A stretch of DNA of 64,000 nucleotides. Origin: Tritrichomonas musculus (Eukaryota > Parabasalia > Tritrichomonadida > Tritrichomonadidae). Under the pieces are notes generated by a model that did no database searches, was not told the DNA's origin, and saw nothing but the letters and a program-made list of their open reading frames with translations. Shown in pieces: positions 21,454 through 31,426 of this stretch. Positions within the stretch are counted from its first letter, which is position 1; each line of letters starts with the position of its first letter. Made by a program: the position numbers and the translations under genes. The stretch is from positions 3,348,001 to 3,412,000 of the forward strand of contig JAPFFF010000012.1 of the NCBI GenBank assembly GCA_039105265.1. The letters run 5' to 3'.

Positions 21454-23160
21454 TCAAATTAAAATGCACACTGAAATACGCTCTTTAAGATTACCAAAAA
21501 AATCATTTGCCATTGTTAAAGGATTTCTACAGTGAGTTGGGTAAAATCTTTCATCATTTATTTTTAAATTCTCATCGATTTCGATTCCATTTTTGGACAT
21601 TTCTTCCTTTAAAAAATAGAAAATTTCTTTATAACCCAACCTCGCAGCTGTCTGAAGGGCGTCTTCATTTTGGCTGTTTTTCTGGGCCAAGTCGAAAATA
21701 TTCAAAGAAACCAAAAACTTAACAACCTCCAAATTATTCATTCTTACTGAAATATGCAGAGCATTTTCGTTAGATTCTTCGATGATGACCGATGCGTTAA
21801 CTTTTTTATCATTATAAAGAATGTCGACCATTTCTAAGTTGCCAACATAGCAGGCCCAAATGAAAGGAGTTACATTATAAAAAAGTTTTAGGTCAGGATC
21901 AACAGAATCCATTGATAACAACAACTTAGCGTTATCATTATTAAACATCTGGATTGCATAAACCAAAGGATTTGTAACTTTGTCATTTTCCATAGTTTTT
22001 CTTTTAATTTGCAATTTCAAAGATTCATTTAAATTTAAATCATTGAAATTAACTACAATTCGTAACGGAATCGTAGAAACACTTCCAGCGCAAAAAATAA
22101 TTAATTCAGAAATTTCATTACATTTAACATCTTCTTTCGCTAACAATTCATTATAGTCATCATTTATTTCTAAGATATGTTTGAAAAAGAATCCATAATT
22201 TTCATAATAAATTGATGTTGACATTTGATTGAAAAAGTTGTGAATATCAAATTTTTCAATCAAATAGTCAGAAATGTCATTTCGATGAAAAATGATAGAC
22301 AATGTTAAAATGCTATTTATATCTGAATAGAAATCTACATTCTCTAATGCATTCTCAGCTAAATGAATGATTTCATTATTTCCTCCACAAACCGCGTATA
22401 GAAAAAGTTTCGGTGAAAAAGCTGCTTCGTTCATTAACAAAAATTTGAATATTTTCATTGAATTGTGATACGCTGCATATTCAATGAGATATATCACCTC
22501 TTCATTCAAGCATTTGTTCCATTCAAAGTTGGTAAGCGTGATTTTGTGCTGTCTTATGTTGATGTTGTTTTGTGAAATCATTTGCTGAAATGAGTCGATG
22601 TCATCGTTTTGTATAAAAATGCACAATTTGTCAATGTTTCCTGCTTGTAACCTTGGATCTTCATTAAAGTCAATCGTTTGACCTTCACGATCGGAAAAAT
22701 AGTCAATTATGCATTTGTATTTGTCATATTTTTTTAAAATTGAATCATATGACAATTTGTCTTTGATTTCTGGATAAAAATACACTATCTTGTCACATTT
22801 GATACCATAAAATTCAATGATATCTTCAATCGTGATAAACTTATCATGTAAAAGTTTAAGAAATATAATTTTCTGTGAAAAAAGAACCATAATTTCTTTT
22901 TTTGTAAAACTGGTAGAAATAGTTGGAAAAATTTCATCAATCAATGCAAAGAAGCATTTAATTTGCTTTCTCCTGTATTTGATTATTCTCCCAATGATCT
23001 TTATTATGATTTTTAAATTAACGGGATTTTGAATAAATTTAGATGATTTTATCGATTCAATTGTTGATTCTAAGCTTGCTTCATTAAGATTTGATAGTAG
23101 ATTTTGTATAGATATTATATCAGAAATTTCTCTTTGATATTGATTAAAGCAATTTTCCAT
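21454..23160 (-). CDS. DUF3447-type ankyrin-repeat protein
   Basis: 568 residues, ATG at 23158-23160. The N-terminal half is the helical region usual in trichomonad DUF3447 proteins (MENCFNQYQREI..., KIIGRIIKYRRK, YPEIKDKLSYD). Ankyrin repeats follow from about 370 to 540: NPLVYAIQMFNNDNAKLLL, TPFIWACYVGNLEMVDILY, NALHISVRMNNLEVVKFLV, DALQTAARLGYKEIFYFL. The protein is soluble and probably a protein-protein interaction adaptor; the partner is unknown. The minus-strand TCATA at 23166-23170 would give an 8-nt 5' UTR. The same architecture occurs at 43633-44802. Confidence 0.88.
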   Translation of the reverse strand: MENCFNQYQREISDIISIQNLLSNLNEASLESTIESIKSSKFIQNPVNLKIIIKIIGRIIKYRRKQIKCFFALIDEIFPTISTSFTKKEIMVLFSQKIIFLKLLHDKFITIEDIIEFYGIKCDKIVYFYPEIKDKLSYDSILKKYDKYKCIIDYFSDREGQTIDFNEDPRLQAGNIDKLCIFIQNDDIDSFQQMISQNNINIRQHKITLTNFEWNKCLNEEVIYLIEYAAYHNSMKIFKFLLMNEAAFSPKLFLYAVCGGNNEIIHLAENALENVDFYSDINSILTLSIIFHRNDISDYLIEKFDIHNFFNQMSTSIYYENYGFFFKHILEINDDYNELLAKEDVKCNEISELIIFCAGSVSTIPLRIVVNFNDLNLNESLKLQIKRKTMENDKVTNPLVYAIQMFNNDNAKLLLSMDSVDPDLKLFYNVTPFIWACYVGNLEMVDILYNDKKVNASVIIEESNENALHISVRMNNLEVVKFLVSLNIFDLAQKNSQNEDALQTAARLGYKEIFYFLKEEMSKNGIEIDENLKINDERFYPTHCRNPLTMANDFFGNLKERISVCILI

Positions 23161-23165
23161 TTACA

Positions 23166-23170
23166 TATGA
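23166..23170 (-). promoter_or_regulatory. Initiator-like element TCATA
   Basis: TCATA on the minus strand, 8 nt before the ankyrin-gene ATG, fits TCA(+1)YW. Confidence 0.5.
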
Positions 23171-23274
23171 CATGTGATATAAAATTTATTTTTTTAAATA
23201 TTCTATTTCGATTTGGAAAAAAAAATCTTTATTATCTTGCCTGAAAAGTAAAGTTTCAATAGCAAATCGAAATT

Positions 23275-23596
23275 GATTCTAAAATAGTTGACCAATTGAA
23301 AGAGCCTTCAAAAAATGGAATTTCTTCAGAAAAAATAATCAAATAAAAATGCTAAATAAAATTAAATCTTTTTATATTTTTACACAATTTTTACCGAGAC
23401 TACATACCGCCTAGCGGGCGTCGAGCGAGGGTGAGCGAAGTGAAGCCGAGTCGAGACCCCGCGGCTGGCGGTAAGAATCGGTAAAAATTTTGTAACATAA
23501 AAAGATTTTTTTTTTAGCTATTTTATTATGATTATTTTTTCTGAAGAAATTCCACTTTTTGAATATCCTTCAGAATTGTACAACTATTTTAGAATC
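23275..23596. repeat. Fold-back element with GC-rich core, copy 2
   Basis: Two arms of about 110-120 bp are inverted repeats of each other: GATTCTAAAATAGTTG at 23275-23290 matches 23581-23596, and 23310-23340 matches about 23530-23560 with one mismatch over about 31 bp. They enclose a GC-rich core at 23388-23487 bounded by TTTTTACCGA and TCGGTAAAAA. Copy 1 of the core is at 558-659 in the opposite orientation. There is no ORF. It resembles a MITE or fold-back element and marks the left edge of the helicase island. Confidence 0.8.
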
Positions 23597-23720
23597 GATC
23601 CGCAAATCGACAGTTTTTATCAGTTATTGCAGTTTTGGAATCATCGAATAAAAAATACAATATGTATTGTATTAAAAGCATATTACATGCGTTTTGTTTA
23701 AAAAAGCAATTTACAATTTA
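23597..23720. other. Spacer with palindrome
   Basis: Contains AATACAATA-TG-TATTGTATT (23654-23673), a 9-bp inverted repeat, just past the 3' end of the small ORF; a transcription-end hairpin is possible. Confidence 0.35.
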
Positions 23721-24077
23721 TCACATAGATAAAGTCTGTCCACTATATTTAAATGATCGCGAATTTGGATCATAATACCTGGATTTATATGTGTATGCAT
23801 TCTGTTCTTCTTCATTCTGCTTTCGTGGAACTGTTCTAGATACATTGCAGAGCTTACCATTACGTTTCGTGAATCGTTTATTCTTTTGGGGTATATCTTC
23901 ATTAAGCTCTCTCGTATCGAACTTACTAGCATTCGGATTGCGGCGGAACAGAGTATTAAGAGTTTTATAATCTCTCTTAGTAGTTAACTCGGTAATAGCT
24001 CGTTTAAGTACTGTTAAGTCGTCTGTAGTGTATAACTCTTCTAGACTTGTTTGTGTTGTATTCTTACTCTTACTCAT
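23721..24077 (-). CDS. Small basic protein, paralogue 1 in the helicase island
   Basis: 118 residues from the ATG at 24075-24077 (MSKSKNTTQT). The open frame runs further upstream to another ATG at 24101, but the chosen start aligns with the paralogue at 24542-24787. Shared features are a short helical N-terminus, DYKTLNTLFRRNPN, FDTRELNEDIP and RFTKRNGK. The extra C-terminus is basic, polar and Tyr-rich. No known family was recognised. The basic patches and the presence of two copies beside a helicase suggest a nucleic-acid-binding or replication-accessory role; this is inference only. It lies downstream of the palindrome-rich hub, with all three island genes on the same strand. Confidence 0.6.
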   Translation of the reverse strand: MSKSKNTTQTSLEELYTTDDLTVLKRAITELTTKRDYKTLNTLFRRNPNASKFDTRELNEDIPQKNKRFTKRNGKLCNVSRTVPRKQNEEEQNAYTYKSRYYDPNSRSFKYSGQTLSM

Positions 24078-24110
24078 TTCTATGTAATTAAACTCACACA
24101 TTTCTCGCAC

Positions 24111-24541
24111 AAAAACAATACTATATTCGCATTATACAGTTTAAATATGTAATCCGAACCTAATAAATGTTAGCGCTAACGGGTACAGTCGTAGAGTCAT
24201 GAAGCATGTCTCCCAGCTTCGGCGGCAGGCATGAGTTCGATTCTCCTCAGTACCGATTTTTCGTGTTATTTTGTATCATATTTGTGATAGAACCCTAGCG
24301 AACTAAACACCTAGTGGTAAGCTATTGCTTGTGGTATAGATAGCACGGAGGCATTTACCGGTAAATGTTATCCTCTTGTAATGAAAGATTCGTTCTTTCC
24401 CCAGCCATAGTGGATGCAGTGTTTCTCTTTATGGGGTGGTATCATTTGCATGCAAAGTCCACTCCGTGGATCCCGGGTACGTATCATCTCATATCGAATG
24501 CATTACGCATCCACGTAGACGGTTGGTTTTTGCTCGGCGAT
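24111..24541. other. Palindrome-rich non-coding hub, possible replication origin or control region
   Basis: This stretch is richer in GC than its surroundings and holds several perfect palindromes: GTTAGCGCTAAC (24169-24180), CATTTACCGGTAAATG (24352-24367) and TTTGCATGCAAA (near 24447-24458), plus AATGCATT near 24500. It also contains a tRNA-like sequence at 24182-24254. It sits between the two paralogous small ORFs. Origins bound by UL9-type helicases typically contain palindromes, so an origin role is a reasonable but untested inference. Confidence 0.4.
24182..24254 (+). tRNA. tRNA-like sequence, proline-CGG-like anticodon arm (degenerate)
   Basis: A 73-nt stretch whose ends pair as a 7-bp acceptor (GGTACAG/CAGTACC, one mismatch). 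It has a T arm in the right place with the perfect B-box core GTTCGATTC, and a CCAGC-TTCGGCG-GCAGG arm that resembles the proline anticodon arm (anticodon CGG). A TTTTT run (24257-24261) follows, as for RNA polymerase III. The D arm is poor and the variable loop is only about one base, so a normal functional tRNA is doubtful. It may be a tRNA pseudogene or a tRNA-like element carried by the island. Confidence 0.4.
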
Positions 24542-24787
24542 TTATTTTTTAGGTTTTGCATGTGGAGGTCTTGTCTCGAATTTCATTACACCCTTTCTCT
24601 TAGTAAAGTGTCTATCATCACATGGTATCTCTTCATTAAGTTCACGAGTATTAAATTTCCATGTATTAGGATTACGACGTAACAATGTATTAACTGTCTT
24701 ATAGTCTTTCGATTCGACAAGTCTAGCGAGTTCATACTTCAACTTATTCATATCATTCATTGCGAAGAGTTCTGTTAATGCTGTCAT
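24542..24787 (-). CDS. Small basic protein, paralogue 2 in the helicase island
   Basis: 81 residues, ATG at 24785-24787. It is clearly related to the product of 23721-24077: KDYKTVNTLLRRNPN, FNTRELNEEIP and HFTKRKG occur in the same order and spacing. It lacks the long C-terminal tail and ends HAKPKK. Only 39 bases separate its start from the stop of the helicase gene, and all are on the minus strand, so coordinated expression is likely. The family is unknown. Confidence 0.6.
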   Translation of the reverse strand: MTALTELFAMNDMNKLKYELARLVESKDYKTVNTLLRRNPNTWKFNTRELNEEIPCDDRHFTKRKGVMKFETRPPHAKPKK

Positions 24788-24826
24788 TTAAGTACGAGAA
24801 AAATACATCGAAAACGCATCGTCAAC

Positions 24827-26872
24827 TCACTTCTTCACCAATTTATATACACGGCCTCTCTTACCATTAACTCTGTTATATCTCATATTAACTTCATACC
24901 CATCTGGTATTGTCTTAACATCGATTCCATAATAATTATATAGATCTCTTTTATTAGTAAATTCTATATCTGTAATAGGTTCATCCGCTGTAGTGGAATA
25001 CGTAGTATCATTAGTGGATTCATCTGCGGTAGCAGAGTACGAAGTATCAACGATCTCATCATTAGTAGTGGATTCATCTGCGGTAGCAGAGTACGAAGTA
25101 TCAACGATCTCATCATTAGTAGTGGTTTCTACAACGATCTCATTAGTAGTAGTGGATTTATCAACGATCTCAGCATTAGTAGTGGATTTATCAATGATCT
25201 CATTAGTAGTAGTGGATTTATCAACGATCTCATCAGTAGTAGGTTCATCAGAGATATCATCATCACTTATACATTCATCATTCTCTTCGAGAACTTCACT
25301 TTGTGAATCATAATCAATAATATATTCGTCATTCTCTTCGAGAACTTCACTTTGTGAATCATCTGTTTTACCGAATCGCACACGCCCGAATTTATATAAT
25401 ACATCATCCCAATTCGCTATACTCATTTCATTCCATGCTCTATCACGTAAGCTATTTAAATGTCGTTCATATCGATTGTTGGGTATCGAGTACTTTCTCT
25501 TATTCATGTGCTTCCCATATCGAACATATACATATACATCCGAATTTCGATTTCGATTTCTACCTAGAAATTGCTTAATACTAGATACAGTATCGATGTA
25601 TGTTTGGATGAATATAGATAAGATATTCTCTTTAATAGACTGTCCGTTCTGTATTGATGAGGTAGATATGATAACATCAACATCTTCTTCGAATAATCCA
25701 TCTTCATTCAGCTTAATCTCTTTGTTATCACCTGTATATAGAGCGACCTTGTATCTATCTCTCAAACAATTCTTCAATCTATTACACTCTTTCTTATCTT
25801 CTATCTTCACTAATACCTTATCATAATTCATTATCTTAGTATCGATTAAGTTAACTATAGCAGCACGTTGTTCATCAGCATCTGGTAACAACTTATTAAC
25901 ATAGATATTTCGTTTATATCTCTCATCAATATGTGGATTAACGATTATGTAATCTCTAAAGCAGGCGAAGTTCTTAATATCATCAGCAGTAGCACTTATT
26001 AATGCTACCTTATCGAACTCTTTAGTAATCTCTATTAATCCTATATGGTGTAGTAACATGTGTGCTTCATCAATCACTAGGAAGTAATCGAGTCGTTGCT
26101 CTTTCATGTAGTATTCTTCAAGTAAGTCGCCTAAGCACTTGGAAGCAGTGTTGTAAGTAGTAATAATTATGTTAACTTCATTATATACAGCTTTACGAAA
26201 TTCATTAAACGCGTTATCATTAACACATAATCGAATATTGAGATCTTTATTCAACTTGGTATAGAACTCTTCAGCGATATTCACTGTTGGAACAATTACC
26301 ATAAACTTCTCTGTATTATGTGACGAAATCCATTTACGAATAGCAGTCGATTTACCAGAGCCGATTGGAGCTTCACATATGAACTTCTTAGTTCTAATTT
26401 GTTTAGTAATCTTACGTAAATCATACTTGTTGTGATCCATACAATAATAATAATCCATATAATCGATTACATCGCCATTCTCATCACAAAGTTCTAGTTC
26501 ATCATCGATATTTACTGGTGGTTCACCACTAGTGAGGTGTTTAATCGTTGTTTCATCATCTAACGGTTTGTCGTTCTTATCGAAGTAACCTTCACACTCT
26601 ATATTGTATACTCGTTCAGGTATCTCATCAAACATCTGCCATCGTATGTAACAAGAATCTTGCACTTCAACCGGCTGTTCTTTCAATGGATCTGCGTTAG
26701 CAGTCTGGGAACCAGACCTTGTTTCACAAGAGTATGAAGTATCGTCATCATATCTATAATCATTAACAGACTCATATTTTATATCTTCATGTACGTAACT
26801 GTATAACATAGTGTTCAGTGTCATTGGTTTCATTCGGATAAAATTTTCATGTAATTCACATATCAAACTCAT
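24827..26872 (-). CDS. SF2 helicase resembling origin-binding (UL9-like) helicases
   Basis: 681 residues, ATG at 26870-26872, uninterrupted. Superfamily 2 motifs are in order: Walker A APIGSGKST (168-176), motif Ia VPTVN (194-198), Walker B DEAH (268-271), motif III SATA (293-296) and motif VI QFLGRNRNR (434-442). The spacing and the APIGSGK loop resemble viral and virus-derived origin-binding helicases more than cellular DEAD-box or RecQ types; without a search this is a judgement. The first 150 residues are acidic and unrecognised. Residues about 500-620 are a low-complexity linker with repeats such as NDEIVDTSYSATADEST, and the last 50 residues (LYNYYGIDVKTIPDGYEVNM) form a small conserved-looking C-terminal piece. 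Base composition differs visibly from neighbouring host DNA, which suggests transfer. Confidence 0.8.
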   Translation of the reverse strand: MSLICELHENFIRMKPMTLNTMLYSYVHEDIKYESVNDYRYDDDTSYSCETRSGSQTANADPLKEQPVEVQDSCYIRWQMFDEIPERVYNIECEGYFDKNDKPLDDETTIKHLTSGEPPVNIDDELELCDENGDVIDYMDYYYCMDHNKYDLRKITKQIRTKKFICEAPIGSGKSTAIRKWISSHNTEKFMVIVPTVNIAEEFYTKLNKDLNIRLCVNDNAFNEFRKAVYNEVNIIITTYNTASKCLGDLLEEYYMKEQRLDYFLVIDEAHMLLHHIGLIEITKEFDKVALISATADDIKNFACFRDYIIVNPHIDERYKRNIYVNKLLPDADEQRAAIVNLIDTKIMNYDKVLVKIEDKKECNRLKNCLRDRYKVALYTGDNKEIKLNEDGLFEEDVDVIISTSSIQNGQSIKENILSIFIQTYIDTVSSIKQFLGRNRNRNSDVYVYVRYGKHMNKRKYSIPNNRYERHLNSLRDRAWNEMSIANWDDVLYKFGRVRFGKTDDSQSEVLEENDEYIIDYDSQSEVLEENDECISDDDISDEPTTDEIVDKSTTTNEIIDKSTTNAEIVDKSTTTNEIVVETTTNDEIVDTSYSATADESTTNDEIVDTSYSATADESTNDTTYSTTADEPITDIEFTNKRDLYNYYGIDVKTIPDGYEVNMRYNRVNGKRGRVYKLVKK
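24990..25240 (-). repeat. Coding repeats in the helicase linker
   Basis: Two near-identical units with the core NDEIVDTSYSATADES, plus several shorter DKSTTTNEI units. All are in frame. The antisense frame (24993-25313) is open only because of the repeat. Confidence 0.7.
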
Positions 26873-27320
26873 TGTTTATACATTTAGTCATCCATTATAT
26901 GTTACAATAGTCCTTCACTATATGCTGCTATTAGTTCTACTTTATTGGAACACAATCTCGATATGTCGTATATGAGCATTGCTATGGAAATGTTTGGAAA
27001 CGGTTTCATATTAATATAGCCGATTTCGCCTATTATAATAGTTTATTTTCGCCATTATTTTAGGTTATCGCTATTAGTATTTTCATATATTAATAGATCG
27101 TAGACATATATCTATAGTCTTGTGCCACAAGTAGCACTAAAATAAATACAAAAACAGCTGATTTTTGGGGTTTTCGTCAATTAAATTAGCTGTCACACGA
27201 CTGTGGCGGGTATATATACTAATTAAGTCGAGGATGACAAAAATGTAATTTTTGGTAGACTGAATGAATTAGGTGTTAGGGGCGGGCGGAGCGAGTTCCG
27301 AGCGTAGCCCCCCTTAACAT
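26873..27320. other. Upstream region of the helicase with GC hairpin
   Basis: No ORF. At 27279-27313 a GC-rich imperfect hairpin (GGGGCGGGCGGAGCGAG ... GCCCCCC) stands out in AT-rich DNA and resembles the GC-rich core of the fold-back element at 23388-23487 in style (GAGCGAG, CCGAGCG). It probably marks the right edge of the island. Confidence 0.4.
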
Positions 27321-28215
27321 TACTACTGGATGTTATTCGAAGATTACTACTTTCAAATTTCCATTCTCAGACTACTATTCTCAGTTTACTGTTTTTCAAT
27401 TACTATTCTATGATTACTATCTCTCAGGTTATTATTCTTAGATTATTGTTCATAGGTTCTTATTCTCAGTTTACTATTTTCAAATTAATATTCTCAGATT
27501 ATTGTTTTTTGGTTATAATCCTCAGATTAGCTATTCACGTGTTATTTTTTCTCCGATTACTTGCTTGCATGATGTTATTCTCAGTTTCCTATTTCCAAAT
27601 TGATATCCTCAAACTGTATGTAATTAGTTTGTACATTTTAACGTAATGTTTATATATAATAAAGTAACTCATTATTATCTTTTATATATTTTTTTCTTAT
27701 TTGCACATAATTTGTAGCAAAACCTAAGCTAAAGTCTAATTTTATAGAATTTTTTCAATGAGTTGTTTCAAAAAGTTTTAAAATTTAAAAGAAAATAATT
27801 AAAAAAAGAAATAATACTATATTTAATACTATATTTATACGAATGAATACCTATTTAAAATAATTAAATCTTTATTATATAGTTTAGTCGTGTATAAATT
27901 AATCGCATGCCATTTGAGAATAGTGAATATAGAATGGTAATCTGAGAATGGTAATTTGAAAATAGCAATCTGAAGAAAATAACCCGATCCATGTGATCTA
28001 AGAGCACTAATCTGAGAGATTTGGTATGAATATAAAGATATGAGAATAACAACCTGAGAATGGATATTTGAAAGTAGTAATCTTCGAATAACATCCTGAG
28101 AACAAGTAATTTGAGAATAAATGACGTGAGAATAAGTAATCTGTGGATAACGACTTGATAATAACAATTTGAAAATGATAATTTGGGAATATCAATCTGA
28201 GATTAGTAGTCTTCG
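27321..28215. repeat. Facing pair of degenerate 14-bp minisatellite arrays
   Basis: Array 1 (about 27321-27617) is built of degenerate units of about 14 bp of the type TTACTATTCTCAGA. Array 2 (about 27905-28215) has the same unit in the opposite orientation (TCTGAGAATAGTAA). A 43-bp segment at 27328-27370 matches 28054-28096 as an inverted repeat with one mismatch. Together the arrays could form a hairpin of several hundred bases around a 290-bp AT-rich loop. Short ORFs within it are chance products of the repeat. Confidence 0.75.
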
Positions 28216-28779
28216 AAAATAAATCTAATAAAAGCTATCTGGTGTTAGAAAGAATAAAAGTTAACTTGAATATAACTATAGTAAGATCATAGAAATGCTT
28301 TTTACGGCCTTAATGTTTAAAATGGCGCCAAAGTCATTGAAAATAGTTACCGTTCTATTCAAAAATAAAAACGGTTGATGATTGAAAAAGCTGATATGTC
28401 TCTTTTGAAAATATTTTTTCTCAAAAAGTGAATGAAGTGTATTTGTTATCAAAAAGTGGGCACCTTGCTGGTTAGGTAACTAGCAAGCCTTGCCAGAAAA
28501 TATTACTCTTATAAGTTTGTATCAATACTAAATATTTAAATCCTAAAAAATTGGACACAATTATATATATAAAATAGTAAATAATTTTATTAAATACAAA
28601 GATATAATTATACATTTTTGTTGATAATTTTTAAATGAGATATAATGAATATTTGTTAATCAATATTCAATAAAACGATAGAAAATTTTATAACGTGCTT
28701 TCTATAGATCCATAGCGCTTCAATAATTCCGTAGCAGTAGGTCAAATGAAATTGGCCATTATATTAAATTGACCTATAT
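28216..28779. other. AT-rich intergenic DNA
   Basis: No gene seen. Contains two TCAAAAAGTG strings (about 28433 and 28451) and a small hairpin CTTGCT..AGCAAG near 28465-28490. Confidence 0.45.
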
Positions 28780-28781
28780 TA

Positions 28782-30682
28782 CCCGTTACTGACCTTATTT
28801 TCCCATGTCAGATTTGAATTGAATTTAAACCGATCAAAGTCGATCAAATTTGAGCAAAAAAAGGCTAATTTTTCGACCTCACTGGTGAAGTCAACATAAA
28901 AATAAAGGAAAAACTTTTTTTCTACGCGAAATTGGAAATTGTCCTTTTGCCATATTGTATAAAACCTTCACTTTTTTTTCAGAGTTCTAATATCTTAGTT
29001 TTTGATGTGAAGTACTGAATCAAACATGTTTAATTGCGAGATCAAAATTCAATATTATGATTTTGTCTTATTATATTATATTCTTATTGGTGTCTTAATG
29101 ATGATTTATCTATTATCTTTTCCATAAATCCTTTGCATAAGAAAAATGATCTGAAAACTCGTTATAATGATGTGACAGTTTACTTTTATTTTAACTTTTT
29201 TGGAACGTATAGCTAAAATTATGAATAATCCTGAATATATATAGTTAATGAGGTGCTGGAGATTTTTTTGATCTAGTTTTTGCAAAGTCACTTCACCACA
29301 AAAATCATCATATAACATATTTGTAATTTTTCATATTTTTTGATCATTTAAGCCACAATATTAGTTATAATAAAAGGGGTCGACTCTCTCAAATTTTTTT
29401 TGATTGAAAAATAATTATATCTTAAAAATTAGATATTCTTTTTAATTAATAAATTTTTATATCAATATTAAATAGAATTCGGATTCATTTATTATATCTT
29501 AAAAATTAAAAAATTCATTATTTATTCCAAAAATCATTAAAAATAGTGTTTTTATTATGCTACTTGAGGTATTATCTTAAATGATTTACTATTTACATTA
29601 TTTATATGTAGCTTTGAAATATAATAATAATTGTTAATAAATTATATTATTGATATTCAAGAAATTATTATTTTTTTCTTAATAAAAATTTTGAATTTAA
29701 AATTGAATTTAATGTTAGTTTTTGAAAAAATTATTTTGATAATATCAGAATTTTGAAAATAAATTATTTTTATTATCAAATACTTATTTTTTTGATAATA
29801 TATTAGTAATATCCTCATATTAATGATAATATATTTATTATATATATTATAAATCACATTTATATTATTATAAAATATATTTTTACATTTTAACTCAGTT
29901 TATTTGTATATCACAATTGAGAATTAATTATAATAACGTATTAATTCAATTTTATTTTTCATAAATAATATTATCTTAAATGATATTCAATTAATTACTT
30001 TTTAATTAATTCAAAATATGTAAATAAAATTATGAAAAAAGAATATATGATATGAAGGTTATAAAATATTTATATATTTGGATATTTACAAATTCCCAAA
30101 ATCTCTTTGAATGGAGGAAATTAGATAAGAACTCAAAAATATTTTCCCCTTTCAAAAGTTAAACTTTTTCAGTTTTTATTCTTTTTAGTGAAATATCTCT
30201 ATTTTGGCTAATAGAATCGGCTTCATATTTAAAATTGCATTATGTTATTGATAATGTTAATATTATTTATTATTAATTTTTTATAATTTTAGAATATGAT
30301 AACCGCCAAACGTCGAACCCTTTTGTTATAATATATTACTTATTTAATTTATATGAAGTAATTATTATAAATATAAATAAATCATTAAACAAAATGTATA
30401 ATTATAAAAAAATAATTGAATCATTTAAACCAAAAAATCAAAGAATCTTACGAGGAAGTTCAATCAAAATCAATTTAAAGTGAATTACATTATTAAAAAC
30501 AAAGTTAAAAGCAAATATCATTATTTAATAATGAATAAACCTATAAAAAAACTCTAAAAAAAAAAAAATAATGAATAAAATTGAATTTATATAGTATATA
30601 AATATCATATCATAAATATAGTGATGTATTGAGATAAACTATACAATATTTTCTGCCATGGGAAAATAAGGTCAGTAACGGG
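28782..30682. mobile_element. Non-autonomous TIR element with TA target duplication
   Basis: Perfect 26-bp terminal inverted repeats begin CCCGTTACTGACC (left, 28782-28807) and end GGTCAGTAACGGG (right, to 30682). Each is flanked outside by TA (28780-28781 and 30683-30684), the duplication typical of Tc1/mariner/pogo-like transposons. The 1.85-kb interior is very AT-rich with no transposase-like ORF, so it is a deleted or MITE-type copy. The perfect ends suggest recent movement. Confidence 0.7.
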
Positions 30683-31282
30683 TACTTAAAATGTATTGTT
30701 TTTTTTTCAATATTGCTATGAGTTTAAATTTGAATACTTTTTTATTGATTTTTGGTGAAAAGTGATGTGATTATATAAAGTCAGGTCACTTTTCAAATGG
30801 AATTGCTTGATCAAACTCATTTTACTGAAGATCAGAAATGGATTCTAGATTTAAGAATTCTTGAAAAAATGTCTTACCGCCAGATCCAGGCTGTTTGGGC
30901 AGCAGCTCATATTGAAGAAAAGGATGAGTTATCGCCAGCTGCCCTAAAAACTTGTTTTAGGCGGTCGTCGTTAGCCCTTTCATGGAAAAAAGGCAAGCAA
31001 TATCACAACCGTTTATTCATAATTTAACAGAAGACGAAAAGATATTATTACATAAAAAAAGGCAAAACAACAGATTAAACATTAATGGTAAATTAGTTAC
31101 AGATAATCAAAATTTAAGAGAAATAAACAGAGGTGCGGACACCTACTTTACATTTTTAACGTTTATAAAAATATGTATATCTTTTTATGTATTAATAATT
31201 ACTAAATAATATTTTGATATTATATTATAGTGCACTTATTTTATATATTTATTATTTAAATGTTTTAAAATATCAATTATAT

Positions 31283-31426
31283 CCCTTTCGGCCGTATGCC
31301 GTAATTGAAGATTTTTTTATGTAAAGTATTCAAAAAGTTGCACTTTTACCGTGTGCCGTAGAAATTTTGTAAAATAAACTATTCAATGAACGACCAAATA
31401 GCCGTATTTTACAAAACCGAAGGGCT
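31283..31426. mobile_element. 144-bp MITE nested in the hAT-like element
   Basis: Imperfect inverted ends CCCTTTCGG and CCGAAGGG, flanked by the 13-bp direct repeat ATATCAATTATAT (31270-31282 and 31427-31439). The interior has repeated GCCGTA(T/G) words. The long direct repeat fits MULE-like insertions, though its low complexity may inflate the length. Confidence 0.6.

Noticed and set aside
24365-24682. 105-codon plus-strand ORF in the helicase island
   Set aside because: It crosses the palindromic hub and the antisense of the small paralogue, whose protein similarity to the other paralogue proves the minus strand is coding.
27410-28195. Several 60-110-codon ORFs in the minisatellite arrays
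   Set aside because: All follow the 14-bp repeat and differ in frame from unit to unit.
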